Shown here: in pieces, positions 29,316 through 38,320 of the stretch
Layout: every line of letters starts with the position of its first letter
Position numbering within the stretch: the first letter of the stretch is position 1
Origin: Pseudomonas simiae
Lineage (GTDB): Bacteria; Pseudomonadota; Gammaproteobacteria; Pseudomonadales; Pseudomonadaceae
Reading direction: 5' to 3'
Assembly (NCBI RefSeq): GCF_900111895.1
Contig: NZ_FOKB01000001.1
Location: forward strand, 749,177 to 813,176
Length of the DNA stretch: 64,000 nucleotides
Program-made: the position numbers and the translations under genes
The notes under the pieces: generated by a model
Databases searched by the model: none
Told to the model about the DNA's origin: nothing
The model's input: the letters and a program-made list of their open reading frames with translations, nothing else

Positions 29316-30308
29316 TCAAAACTTATGAACGTAGCGAACTTGCACGGCGTAATCGGTCTTGCTGCGATTCTCTACGCCGGTTTCTTTATAGGTATTGAGC
29401 CAGAACGCCTTGTCCTCAGTGATCTTCCAGAACAAACCGGGGCCAATGCCAAGGACTTTCTCGCGAGAGTTGCTCAGGCGGTCGCCGTTGACCCGGTCAT
29501 CGGAAATCTGCCGGAAGTAATAGCCGTTGATCCCGACCGAGATTTTCGGGTACACCTCGTAGGAGGCCGTAAAGTTGGCCCAGGCCGATTGCCCTGATTG
29601 GGTGTCGCGCACGGGGCGCCCTTCAAAGAACTGTGCCGAGCTGCTCGCGGGATCGTCGTTCTTGAAGTTGTACAGGTAATTCAAGCGCCAGCTCACTTCC
29701 CAGCGCGGTGCCGGCATCAGGGTCGCGGCCCAGTAGGGGTTGACGGAAAAGTAATGGGAACCGGGGTTCAAGTCCTTGTGTTTGTCGTACTTACCTGTGG
29801 GCAGGATCGTATCGAAGGCCACGCGTTGCACGAACACCGGCCGGCCTTCGGCGTTGAGGAGCGGATCGAACTGGATTTGCGGGCCAACAGTGACGTCGCC
29901 CAGGCCGACCCCGTTGTCCTTGAGTTTGACGCCGTTGTCGCCGAAGTCGCCGTCCAGGGAAACCACCGGGACCAACAGGCTCCAGCCCAGGTGTGCGCCG
30001 CCGCCGATGGTGTCCGGTGAGTAATAGCTGAACTGGTTGATCAGGGTAATGACATTGATCTTCGGGTTATCGAAGTTGCGGTTGTCCTTGCCACCATTGT
30101 CACGAATGCTGCTGGACGTACTGAACTTCAAATAGGTCTGATGCGTCAGCCCCGGTGGCCCGGCGAACCCGTCGAAGAAGCTGGTGCCGCCCAGGTTGAT
30201 ACCGCTGGGTTGGCTGACGGAGGGCGGTGGGGGGCCTTCGGCAGCAAAGGCGGCAAGTGATACGCAACTGAGGGCCAGGCACGCTGGCAAGGATGGTGTC
30301 AGTCTCAT
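29316..30308 (-). CDS. Outer-membrane channel-like protein, SphA/MetA type
   Basis: 330 residues with a signal peptide (about 1-22, ending AAFAAEG) and a beta-rich body ending in Phe (VRYVHKF). FDTILPTGKYDKHKDLNPGS and YYFRQISDDRVNGDR are typical of the transporter family found beside aromatic catabolic genes. It is the first gene of the second cluster and parallels the channel in the aldoxime operon, though the two differ in length and sequence. A likely porin for hydrophobic aromatics. Confidence 0.84.
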   Translation of the reverse strand: MRLTPSLPACLALSCVSLAAFAAEGPPPPSVSQPSGINLGGTSFFDGFAGPPGLTHQTYLKFSTSSSIRDNGGKDNRNFDNPKINVITLINQFSYYSPDTIGGGAHLGWSLLVPVVSLDGDFGDNGVKLKDNGVGLGDVTVGPQIQFDPLLNAEGRPVFVQRVAFDTILPTGKYDKHKDLNPGSHYFSVNPYWAATLMPAPRWEVSWRLNYLYNFKNDDPASSSAQFFEGRPVRDTQSGQSAWANFTASYEVYPKISVGINGYYFRQISDDRVNGDRLSNSREKVLGIGPGLFWKITEDKAFWLNTYKETGVENRSKTDYAVQVRYVHKF

Positions 30309-30481
30309 TGACGTCGCTCTATTATTGGAGTTGTGAGCTGGGGTAGCTTCCCCTGGCACTTCAACTTTAATTCTCGAGCGTTGCTGTTACTTGTACACAG
30401 CGGTCAGAGTTGACTGAGAGCGTCATGTCACGCCGGTTGATTTACCCTATCCACGGATAGAGAAGGGGGTGTTCGCAGGAT

Positions 30482-30502
30482 GATGGCGCTTGCGCAGCCA
30501 TC
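30482..30502 (-). terminator. Hairpin after the YeeE/YedE genes
   Basis: GATGGC/GCCATC arms with a nine-base loop, 25 bases past the stop of the last YeeE/YedE gene. No T-run follows on the minus strand, so if it terminates transcription it does so weakly. Confidence 0.3.
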
Positions 30503-30526
30503 GTAGTGTGTCCCCATTCAGCGGAT

Positions 30527-30946
30527 TTAACCCCTGCGCCGGTTCTCCAGTACCGTAAACAACAGCATGCCGCCCAGCATGGCCACCGTGAACAGGATGA
30601 CCTGCCACTGCCCTGTCAGCAGAATGGCCACGGCCGGACCCGGACAAACCCCGGCAATACCCCAACCGATGCCGAACAACAGGCTGCCGCCCACCAGGCG
30701 CCGGTCCAGCCCGCGCTTGGCGGGCAACTGCATGGGCGCGCCCAGCAGTGAACGGGAGTGCCGGCGGGCCCAGGTCAGCGGGCCAATCGCCACGGCAATG
30801 GCGCCAATCATAACCAGTGCCAAGGACGGATCCCAAGCGCCGGCTATATCCAGGAACGCCAGTACTTTTGTCGGGTTGGCCATGCCCGCCAGAAGCAAGC
30901 CCAAACCGAACAGCAACCCGGCGATGAATGCCGTGACCTTGATCAT
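30527..30946 (-). CDS. YeeE/YedE-family half-transporter (second)
   Basis: 139-residue membrane protein with four hydrophobic helices and the signature GIGWGIAGVCPGPAVA, typical of the DUF6691 half of split YeeE/YedE sulfur-compound transporters. ATG 30946 lies two bases after the stop of the first half. Such pairs are thought to move thiosulfate or other sulfur species. The far longer in-frame extension upstream overlaps the first gene and is rejected. Confidence 0.88.
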   Translation of the reverse strand: MIKVTAFIAGLLFGLGLLLAGMANPTKVLAFLDIAGAWDPSLALVMIGAIAVAIGPLTWARRHSRSLLGAPMQLPAKRGLDRRLVGGSLLFGIGWGIAGVCPGPAVAILLTGQWQVILFTVAMLGGMLLFTVLENRRRG

Positions 30947-30948
30947 GT

Positions 30949-31383
30949 TCAACTTCCCAGTAGATGACGCAGCACAAACACCGTAACGAAACCGCTGGCC
31001 ATGAAGCAGGCAGTGGCGACCATTGAGCGTGGCGAAAGTCGCGATAAGCCGCACACTCCATGGCCACTGGTGCACCCTGAACCGTACCGCGTGCCCACCC
31101 CTACCAGGAAACCGGCAAGGATCAATGCGGGCCAGCCGCTCTGGAATTCAATCAACGGTAGCGTGGCGAACGCACCCCATAGCAGCGGGGCGACGAGCAG
31201 GCCGAGCAGAAACAGTGCTGTTTCACTCACGCCCTTGCCCTCTCGCTGCAGAAGATGGCCGATCAGGCCGCTGATGCCGGCGATACGGCCGTTGCTGACG
31301 ACGAACACGCTGGCCGCCAGGCCAATCAGTGCGCCGCCTGCCAGAGACGACCAGGGTGTGAAGTTGAGCCAGTCGACAGTCAT
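30949..31383 (-). CDS. YeeE/YedE-family half-transporter (first)
   Basis: 144-residue membrane protein. The RYGSGCTSGHGVCGLSRLSPRS stretch (Cys and Gly-Leu-Ser-Arg core) is the hallmark of YeeE/YedE sulfur transporters. It pairs with the next gene. It lies 78 bases after the BamA-like gene on the same strand and could share its transcript. No sulfur-metabolism enzyme or ArsR-type regulator is beside it. Confidence 0.9.
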   Translation of the reverse strand: MTVDWLNFTPWSSLAGGALIGLAASVFVVSNGRIAGISGLIGHLLQREGKGVSETALFLLGLLVAPLLWGAFATLPLIEFQSGWPALILAGFLVGVGTRYGSGCTSGHGVCGLSRLSPRSMVATACFMASGFVTVFVLRHLLGS

Positions 31384-31461
31384 GAAGCATTGCTCCTGAG
31401 TGATTCGGCGCTATTGTGCTTCAGCGTCGCCACTGATAGTGGAAAAAGTCGATCAGGCCCT

Positions 31462-33828
31462 TTAAAACGTCTGCCCCATGGAAAACTGGAAGACCTGCTT
31501 GTCTGCGTTCTCAGGTGTGCGAATCGGATAAGCCAGGTTGACACTCAACGGCCCCAGCGGGCTGTACCAGGTCACTCCCACCCCCACGGAACTGGCCATC
31601 TGGCTCAGGTCCACGCCGCCGCAGCCTTGGGTCGTGCTCAGGTAGCACTTGTCCGAATACACCGAGCCCACATCCCAGAACAGTGAAGTGCGCACGGATT
31701 TGTTGTCCTTGATGAACGGCACGGGGAACAAGTACTCCGCGCCGCCGGTAATCAGGATATTGCCGCCCAGCGCCTCTGTATCCCGGTCCGAATAGTACGC
31801 CTGGCCGGCACTGGCATACGTTCCGGTCGCCGGCGTGCTGCGTGGGCCGAGCGTGCCGCTCTCAAAGCCGCGCACTGTGCCTTCACCGCCGGCCGTATAG
31901 CTTTCGTAGAAGGGTAAGCCGTCGGTGGAACCGTAGCCGTTGCCGTAACCGAGCTTGGTATGCAAACGCAGGGCGGTGTTATTGCTGACCGGTAGGAAGG
32001 TTTGCCCCGTGTAATCGATTTTGTAGAAACTCAGGTCGCTGCCGGGCACCGTCACCGTCAGGTTGAGGTTTTGTGCGTGCCCACGCGTCGCCAGCACGCC
32101 TTTGTTCAAGGTCGATTCCGACCAGCCCAGGTTGGCTTTGAAGTTGGTGAACTGTTTGCCTTCGCGCTCGATGAAGTCGTAGATCTCGTCGGCGCTGTAG
32201 GTGCCCGGTTCGATACTGTCGTGTTGGGCGGTCAAGCCGAAACTCAGGCGCGACGTCTCATTGATCGGGTAGCCGAGGCTGGCGCCCAGGCCATAACTGT
32301 TAATGGCGTAATAGGACACTCCGTCATCGTAGTATTTGTTGTAGTCGGTCTTGTTATAGAACGCGTTGTAACCCAGGCTCACCCCATCACGAGTGAAGTA
32401 GGGATCGGTGAAGCCGATGTTGTACTTGCTCTGGTAGGACGACCGGGTCAGCCCCAGGCTGGCAGAATTGCCGGTGCCGAGAAAGTTGTTCTGGGTAATT
32501 GACCCGCCGAGGATCAGCCCAGAACTTTGGGCGAAGCCGACGCTGGCCGTGATCGAGCCGGATGCTTGCTCTTGCACGGCGTAGTTCACATCCAGCTGGT
32601 CATCCAGCCCGGTCACCGCTGGCGTCTCGACGTTCACTTCCTTGAAGTACCCCAGCCGCTCCAGGCGCACCTTGGACTGGTCGATCAAGTAGGTCGAGGC
32701 CCAGCCGCCCTCCATCTGGCGCATTTCGCGACGCAGCACCTTATCATCGGTCTTGGTATTGCCCCGGAAGTTGATGCGGTTGACGTAAGCCCGCTTGCCG
32801 GGCTCGACGCTGAAGGTGATATCGACCGTGTGATCCGCTTCATGCACCTGCGGCGTGCCGCTGACGTTGGCGAACGTGTAACCGTCGTTGCCCAGGCGGC
32901 GGGTGATCAGGTCCGACGTGGTGGTCATCAATTTGCGCGAAAACACTTGGCCTTTTTTCACCAGTAACAACGCCTGCACCTGATCCTGCGGGACTTTCAG
33001 CTCGCCACTCAACTTCACGTCGCGCACCGTGTATTTCTGGCCTTCCTGGATATTCACGGTGATGTACACGTGCTTTTTGTCCGGGGTCATGGAGACCTGC
33101 GTCGAGGCGATATCCATGTTGATGTAGCCGCGGTCCAGGTAAAAGGAGCGTAGGCGTTCAAGGTCGCCGGAGAGTTTCTCCCGTGCGTATTTATCGTCGT
33201 TCCTGAAAAAGGAAAGCCAGTTGCTGGTCTTTAGCGTGAATTGGTCGAGCAAGGCGGCGTCGGCGAATACCGTATTGCCGACCACATTGATGTGCTGGAT
33301 CGATGCCACTTCGCCTTCGTCGATCTTGATCTTCAGGCCCACGCGGTTGCGCGGTTGGGGCACGACCTCGGTGTCGACCGACGCCGAATAGCGGCCCTGG
33401 GCCACGTACTGGCGCTGCAGTTCATTGCGCAAGCCCTCCAGGGTGGCGCGCTGGAATATCTCGCCTTCGCTCAGACCTGATTGCTTCATGCCTTTCATCA
33501 GGTCATCGGTGGCGATCGCTTTGTTGCCCTCGAACTCGATACTGGCAACCGAAGGGCGCTCGACGACGTTGATAATCAGCACGTCGCCTTCGCGGCTCAA
33601 CTGGATGTCCTGGAAGTAACCGGTCTTGAACAATGCTCGGGTGGAATCCACCAGGCGCCGGTCATCGGCTTCATCGCCAACGTTCAGCGGCAATGCACCG
33701 AAAACGCTGCCTGCCGAAACCCGTTGCAGGCCATTGATTCGAATATCCGAGATTTTGAAGCCTTGGGCGAGTGCCAGTGAGGCATTGAGCAGCAGCGCAA
33801 CCGAGCAGAGCAGGCGCGAAAAATTCAT
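31462..33828 (-). CDS. BamA/Omp85 paralogue
   Basis: 788 residues: signal peptide (ends LALAQ), five POTRA domains (about 23-420) and the Omp85 barrel with VRGF (lid-lock motif, in TVRGFESGTLGPRSTP) and a C-terminal Phe (FQFSMGQTF). It closely matches the essential outer-membrane assembly factor in length and motifs, but the gene stands alone between YedE genes and a two-component system, without the usual dxr, rseP, skp or lpxD neighbours. It is therefore most likely a second copy. ATG 33828 follows GGAAAAG. Confidence 0.9.
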   Translation of the reverse strand: MNFSRLLCSVALLLNASLALAQGFKISDIRINGLQRVSAGSVFGALPLNVGDEADDRRLVDSTRALFKTGYFQDIQLSREGDVLIINVVERPSVASIEFEGNKAIATDDLMKGMKQSGLSEGEIFQRATLEGLRNELQRQYVAQGRYSASVDTEVVPQPRNRVGLKIKIDEGEVASIQHINVVGNTVFADAALLDQFTLKTSNWLSFFRNDDKYAREKLSGDLERLRSFYLDRGYINMDIASTQVSMTPDKKHVYITVNIQEGQKYTVRDVKLSGELKVPQDQVQALLLVKKGQVFSRKLMTTTSDLITRRLGNDGYTFANVSGTPQVHEADHTVDITFSVEPGKRAYVNRINFRGNTKTDDKVLRREMRQMEGGWASTYLIDQSKVRLERLGYFKEVNVETPAVTGLDDQLDVNYAVQEQASGSITASVGFAQSSGLILGGSITQNNFLGTGNSASLGLTRSSYQSKYNIGFTDPYFTRDGVSLGYNAFYNKTDYNKYYDDGVSYYAINSYGLGASLGYPINETSRLSFGLTAQHDSIEPGTYSADEIYDFIEREGKQFTNFKANLGWSESTLNKGVLATRGHAQNLNLTVTVPGSDLSFYKIDYTGQTFLPVSNNTALRLHTKLGYGNGYGSTDGLPFYESYTAGGEGTVRGFESGTLGPRSTPATGTYASAGQAYYSDRDTEALGGNILITGGAEYLFPVPFIKDNKSVRTSLFWDVGSVYSDKCYLSTTQGCGGVDLSQMASSVGVGVTWYSPLGPLSVNLAYPIRTPENADKQVFQFSMGQTF

Positions 33829-34015
33829 CAAGATCTTTTCCAGAACACATCGACGAGCAGCGCCGGCGCGCTTGGTTCACTCGCCGACCGGTGAAGAGCC
33901 AGCATAAGAGTGCGCGGCGTTTGGTGCGGTTAACTGAATGTCAAGTTAGGTAAAGGTTGGCCCGGATTCCGGCAGCAAGGCTGATAATGCGCGCCCACCC
34001 CCGGACGAGCCCGTC
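33829..34015. promoter_or_regulatory. Divergent control region, bamA paralogue/CpxRA-like genes
   Basis: 187 bases holding the promoters for both directions and the CpxR-like box listed separately. Confidence 0.5.
33940..33954 (+). promoter_or_regulatory. Candidate CpxR box
   Basis: GTCAA-GTTAG-GTAAA, one mismatch from the CpxR consensus GTAAA-N5-GTAAA. It lies 61 bases before the response-regulator start and about 110 bases before the bamA-paralogue start, so it could serve both. Confidence 0.5.
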
Positions 34016-34699
34016 ATGATCTCCGTACTGTTAGTCGACGATGACCAGGAATTGACTGAAATGCTGCGCCAATACCTGGAGTGCGAAGGCTTCGAGGCCA
34101 CGGCCGTGCATACGGGCGAGGCGGGTGAGGCCGAGGCGCTGTCGGGTCGCTACAGCATCGTAGTGCTGGATGTGATGTTGCCGCAGCGTTCGGGCATTGA
34201 GGTACTGCGGCGTATCCGTGCCGTCAGCCAAGTCCCGGTAGTGTTGCTCACCGCCCGTGGCGACAACATCGACCGCATCACTGGCCTGGAGCTCGGTGCT
34301 GATGACTACGTGCCCAAACCCAGCTCCCCAGGCGAGTTGGTGGCGCGCCTGCGCGCCATCATGCGCAGGGTGCAGGCAGTCGGTCAGCCCACCACCGAGG
34401 TGATCAAGACTGGTTCGCTGGTGTTATGGCCCGGCAAGCGCCAGGCCGTGTGGAATGGTGCAGAACTGGGCGTGACCAGCACCGAGTTCAGCCTGCTCGA
34501 AGAACTGGCCCGCTGCGCCGGCCAAGTGGTGAGCAAAAAGGATCTATCGCTCAATGCCCTGGGTTGCCCGCTGACCCGCTATGACCGGCGCATCGACGTG
34601 CATATCAGCAGCATCCGGCAGAAGCTGGGGCCGCGCCCGGACGCCAAGGCCTGGATCCAGAGCGTGCGTGGCCTGGGCTACCTGTTGATTGCCGAATGA
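34016..34699 (+). CDS. OmpR/CpxR-like response regulator
   Basis: 227 residues: receiver domain (acidic pocket LVDDDQE, phospho-acceptor Asp in VVLDVMLP, switch Thr in LLTARG, Lys in YVPKPSSP) and an OmpR-type winged helix ending DVHISSIRQKLG and VRGLGYLLIAE, which is very CpxR-like. It overlaps the kinase by ATGA. Divergence from the bamA paralogue suggests an envelope-stress circuit. Confidence 0.92.
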   Translation: MISVLLVDDDQELTEMLRQYLECEGFEATAVHTGEAGEAEALSGRYSIVVLDVMLPQRSGIEVLRRIRAVSQVPVVLLTARGDNIDRITGLELGADDYVPKPSSPGELVARLRAIMRRVQAVGQPTTEVIKTGSLVLWPGKRQAVWNGAELGVTSTEFSLLEELARCAGQVVSKKDLSLNALGCPLTRYDRRIDVHISSIRQKLGPRPDAKAWIQSVRGLGYLLIAE

Positions 34700-35979
34700 C
34701 CAAGCCCAGCCTGCTGTTCTGGAAACTGTTCCTGGCGTTCTGGCTGGCGACCACCTTGACGTTCCTGGTCGGGGTCGGTGTGCTGGAGCTGAGCCGCTTC
34801 CGCCCGGGCGACCCGCATGTGGGCGCCATCCTCGCAAGTGAGCAAAAGCTGCTGGAACAATTTGGTGTCCAGGCCGCTGGCCAGTTCCTGGCGGTATGGG
34901 AGCGTCCGCCGGACGAAGTTATCGGCATCTATGACCGCACCGGCCAGTTACTGGCTGGGTCTGCGGTTGCGGAGCCAGCCTTTGAGCGCGCGGTGACCAG
35001 CAAGGAAGGCCTGGCGCTTTCACTGCGCTCGAGTCACGCCCCCGGTGAGGACGGCGGCAGGCCCTGGCAACAGGTCCCGCTGATCATCGGCACGCTGATG
35101 AGTGCGCTGTTCAGCGGGTACATGGCGTACTACCTGGCCTGGCCGTTGGCGCACTTGCGCCGGGCGATGAGCGAGGTGGCCCAGGGGCGTTTCGAAACCC
35201 GGGTCAAGCCCTCCATGGGCAAGCGCCGCGATGAAATCGTCGACCTGGCCGAAGACTGTGACCGCATGGCCAACCAGTTGAAGGTGTTGGTGCAAGCCCA
35301 ACACCATCTGCTGCACGACATCTCCCATGAACTGCGCTCGCCATTGACGCGCATGCAAGCGGCCATCGGCCTGTTGCGCCAGGACGCCGCACGCCTGGAA
35401 ATGCTCGAGCGCATCGAGCGCGAGTGCGAACGCATGGACACGCTGATCGAGGCGTTGCTGACCCTGGCCCGCCTGCAGGGCCGCCCTGAAAGCATCGAGC
35501 GCGAGCCGGTGGATATCGTGGAATTGCTGGCGATGATTGTCGACGATGCGCAATTCGAAGCGGGTATCAAGGACTGTCGCGTTCACCTGCAGGCTTGCCC
35601 GCCGTTTATCGCCTGTGTCAGCGGTGAGTTGCTGTACCGCTGTTTTGAAAACGTGATTCGCAACGCCGTACGCTATACCCGTCCGGGAACGACCGTGCAG
35701 GTGTCGGCGCAGGTCAATCGCGAAGCTAATCGCTTGAGCGTACGCATCAGCGACCTTGGGCCTGGGGTGGCGCCTGACCGACTGAGCACCATCTTCCAGC
35801 CGTTCGAACGCGGTGTGGGTGATGCCACTGTCGGCTTTGGCCTGGGCTTGGCCATTGCGGCGAGGGCGGTGCAGATGCATGGCGGCCATATCGAGGCGCG
35901 CAACGAGTCGGGGGGCGGGCTGACCGTGGAGATCAACCTCCACAGTGCGCGATCTTTACACGACATTACATTGGCTTGA
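34696..35979 (+). CDS. CpxA-like sensor histidine kinase
   Basis: 427 residues: TM1 (about 7-29), a periplasmic domain of about 95 residues, TM2 (about 127-148), HAMP, the H-box HDISHELRSPLTRMQ and an ATPase domain with N-box (ENVIRNAVRYT), G1 (ISDLGPGV) and G2 (GFGLGLAIA). The sensor domain is shorter than in enteric CpxA. It forms a pair with the preceding regulator. Confidence 0.92.
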   Translation: MTKPSLLFWKLFLAFWLATTLTFLVGVGVLELSRFRPGDPHVGAILASEQKLLEQFGVQAAGQFLAVWERPPDEVIGIYDRTGQLLAGSAVAEPAFERAVTSKEGLALSLRSSHAPGEDGGRPWQQVPLIIGTLMSALFSGYMAYYLAWPLAHLRRAMSEVAQGRFETRVKPSMGKRRDEIVDLAEDCDRMANQLKVLVQAQHHLLHDISHELRSPLTRMQAAIGLLRQDAARLEMLERIERECERMDTLIEALLTLARLQGRPESIEREPVDIVELLAMIVDDAQFEAGIKDCRVHLQACPPFIACVSGELLYRCFENVIRNAVRYTRPGTTVQVSAQVNREANRLSVRISDLGPGVAPDRLSTIFQPFERGVGDATVGFGLGLAIAARAVQMHGGHIEARNESGGGLTVEINLHSARSLHDITLA

Positions 35980-36036
35980 CCGCCCTGTACGTCGCCCCTC
36001 ATTAGACTGGTCGCCAGTGATTGAGCGGAGGTGACA

Positions 36037-36478
36037 ATGTTTCAGGTGCATAAAAAGGGCTTTGTACCCGGTAGGAAAATGGTCGACGGCCTGGTCCCGT
36101 ATGATTTTTTTTTGCGAAGACAATCCGGCGATCAATCTCTTCGTGTTTACCGGTGCCGCCACCCCAGGCGCGGCGGTCAAGGAGCAGACGCTATGGGGGT
36201 TTACGCGGCTGGAACGGTTCGAGGCGATGACCTGTGCGCTGCTCGGCAACAAGCAGCACAGCGGCTGGTTCCAAAGCGTCAGCGTGTTGACCGGGCCTAA
36301 CCAGAACGGTACGCAAAGCATGAAGTTCCAACGCGTGCTGAAAATCATCAAGCACGCAAGCAACACCCGCAACGTCGACTACGAGATCCTTACCGACGAA
36401 GGTGACACCTACTTCACACGCCCGCCCGTCACTGAAAACAGTGCGCAGACCATCATCTACTCGGCCGAACCCGGTTGA
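36037..36478 (+). pseudogene. Unknown small protein gene, frame broken at a T9 run
   Basis: Reading starts at ATG 36037 after GGAGG and goes MFQVHKKGFVPGRK to VPYDFF, then leaves frame at nine Ts (36105-36113). The downstream reading (CEDNPAINLFVF to the stop at 36478) continues sensibly in the next frame. With eight Ts the two join into one protein of about 146 residues. No signal peptide or known domain seen. It may be a true frameshift, slippage-controlled expression or a sequence error. Confidence 0.6.
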
Positions 36479-36710
36479 AAATGGCCGGTTGCCTTCAATC
36501 CTGATCTGAGGCCAGGGGCCGTGTTTAGACATCTGCCCCGACGTGGCCCGCGACCTGTTACGTGTGCCCACTCACGGGGCAATTTATGTGCTGTTTGGTA
36601 GCAAGCACCTGCAACGTCATTGCGCACCCTCTGTCGACAAATCCCCCGCTGTTTCATCCAAATCAACCATTTGGCACACCTTTGCATAATCTGGCACGCA
36701 AACTGCTTTT

Positions 36711-36736
36711 TTGTATTCATGGATAATTGGATACAA
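36711..36736. promoter_or_regulatory. Candidate GntR operator
   Basis: TTGTATTC and GGATACAA form an inverted repeat (one mismatch, ten-base centre) 21 bases before the GntR gene start. ATACAA recurs at 36741-36745 in part. Fits autoregulation. Confidence 0.4.
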
Positions 36737-36756
36737 AAATACAAAAGGTGCTGCCA

Positions 36757-37425
36757 ATGCAATTCGCCCCCGCTTACGTTGACCGTCAGCCCCTCACCGC
36801 CGAGGAGGAGGCCTACAACTTCCTGCTCGACGCCATTTGCGGTGGTCGCTACCGCAAGGGCGACCGGCTGATCGCTGAAGACATCGCCAGTGAGATTGGC
36901 ATGAGCCGCATGCCGGTGCGCGAAGCCTTCCGCCGCTTGGATGCCCAAGGTCTGGTCACCTTGCGACCCAACCGTGGTGCCGTCGTCAGCGGCCTGGATA
37001 TCGATGAATTGCACGAAGTATTCGAGATGCGCAGTGCCCTCGAAGGCCTGGCAGTGCGTGTGGCAGTCCCACGCATCGGCGAACGTCAATTGGCCGCACT
37101 GGAGCGCATGCTCGACGAGATGGACGACTACCGCGACGAAAGCGCCGCTTGGGTCAGCCGCCACCGCGCTTTTCACGAATACCTGTGCAGCCTCAGTGGC
37201 CGTCCACGCTTGATGAAGCAGATCTCGGCGCTGTACTCGCTGGTGGAAGCGCCCATGCGCCTGTGGTTGCAGCATGGCGAGAAACCCCTCAGCGCCCGCC
37301 AGGAACATGCGGTGATCCTTGATGCCATCCGTGCCGGTGACGCCGCCCGCGCCGAGGGCGTGGTGCGCGAGCATATCGAGGGCACCGTGCCGGCGCTGAT
37401 CCAGTTCCTGCAAGCGGAAAAATAA
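36757..37425 (+). CDS. GntR-family regulator, FadR/FCD subgroup
   Basis: 222 residues: winged helix (RLIAEDIASEIGMSRMPVREA, split as RLIAEDIASEIG and MSRMPVREAFRRL) and an FCD ligand domain with metal-type residues (FEMRSALEG, HRAFHEYL, EHAVILDAI). ATG 36757 follows AAGGTG; the upstream Met is inside the operator. It precedes an amino-acid ABC transporter and a gamma-glutamyltransferase on the same strand and probably regulates them. Confidence 0.92.
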   Translation: MQFAPAYVDRQPLTAEEEAYNFLLDAICGGRYRKGDRLIAEDIASEIGMSRMPVREAFRRLDAQGLVTLRPNRGAVVSGLDIDELHEVFEMRSALEGLAVRVAVPRIGERQLAALERMLDEMDDYRDESAAWVSRHRAFHEYLCSLSGRPRLMKQISALYSLVEAPMRLWLQHGEKPLSARQEHAVILDAIRAGDAARAEGVVREHIEGTVPALIQFLQAEK

Positions 37426-37502
37426 CAAGAGGCGGGCCCAAGCCCGTCCGTGTGTTGACTTTGAGTCCTGCCCCGTTAAACAACGAACTGGAGTGTCTGG
37501 TC

Positions 37503-38309
37503 ATGCATAAACGCCGCGCCTTGTTGATGGCTGTCTCCCTCGGCTTCTGTACCCAATGGGCTTCTGCCGCGCCCCAGGTGCCGGAGCGCCTGAAGACAGT
37601 CGATAAACTCGTCTACTGCTCCGGGATGGATTCACCGCCCCTGGTGTCCTTCGATGAAGCGCAGAAACCGCGCGGTCTCACCGTCGACCTCGGGCTTGAA
37701 GTTGCCAAGCGCCTGGGCGACAAACAGGTGCAATGGCGGGTCATTCCGTTTTCCGGCCTGGTGCCTGCGTTGCTTGCCCAGCAATGCGACATGATCGTTG
37801 ACCAGCTGTTCGACAAACCCGAACGGCGCCAGGTGATCGACATCGTTAACTACATGTATTCCAGCCAGTCGGTGGTGGTGCCCAAGGGCAATCCAAAAGG
37901 CATCAAGGCCCTGGATGACTTGTCCGGGCACAAGGTCGCAGTGCTCAACGGCTCCACCATCAAGACCCTGCTGGACGCGCAAAACGACAGCCTGACCAAA
38001 GCCGGCAAGCCGCCGATGAAACTGGTGGTGTACAACAGCGACACCGATGCCTTCCAGGCCCTGCGCATCAGCCAGGTCGACGCCTACGGCACCACGGTGG
38101 AAACCGCCGGCTACTACGCCGCGATGGCCCCGGACCTGTTCCAGGAAGGCGTGCCGGCATTCAGTCGCATCCTTACCGGCCTGGGCATGCGCAAGGATGA
38201 CCCGCAACTCAGCGCCACCGTGCAGCAAGTGATCAGCGACATGCGCAGTGATGGCAGCTATGTGGCATTGCTCAACAAATGGCATGTCAGCAGTGACACT
38301 CTCGACTGA
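37503..38309 (+). CDS. ABC transporter substrate-binding protein, amino-acid type
   Basis: 268-residue periplasmic protein of the SBP_bac_3 (polar amino acid) family. The signal peptide ends WASA. SPPLVSFDEAQKPRGLTVDLGLEV, split as SPPLVSFDEA and RGLTVDLGLEV, and GLVPALLAQQCDMIVDQLF are family signatures. GGAG lies before ATG 37503. Permease and ATPase genes follow directly. The ligand is probably an amino-acid-like or gamma-glutamyl compound, inferred from the adjacent hydrolase. Confidence 0.9.
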   Translation: MHKRRALLMAVSLGFCTQWASAAPQVPERLKTVDKLVYCSGMDSPPLVSFDEAQKPRGLTVDLGLEVAKRLGDKQVQWRVIPFSGLVPALLAQQCDMIVDQLFDKPERRQVIDIVNYMYSSQSVVVPKGNPKGIKALDDLSGHKVAVLNGSTIKTLLDAQNDSLTKAGKPPMKLVVYNSDTDAFQALRISQVDAYGTTVETAGYYAAMAPDLFQEGVPAFSRILTGLGMRKDDPQLSATVQQVISDMRSDGSYVALLNKWHVSSDTLD

Positions 38310-38320
38310 GGTTTCCCGCA

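Noticed and set aside
31430-31443. Short CCACT/AGTGG hairpin between the BamA paralogue and YeeE/YedE genes
   Set aside because: A five-base stem with no T-run; too weak to call a terminator.
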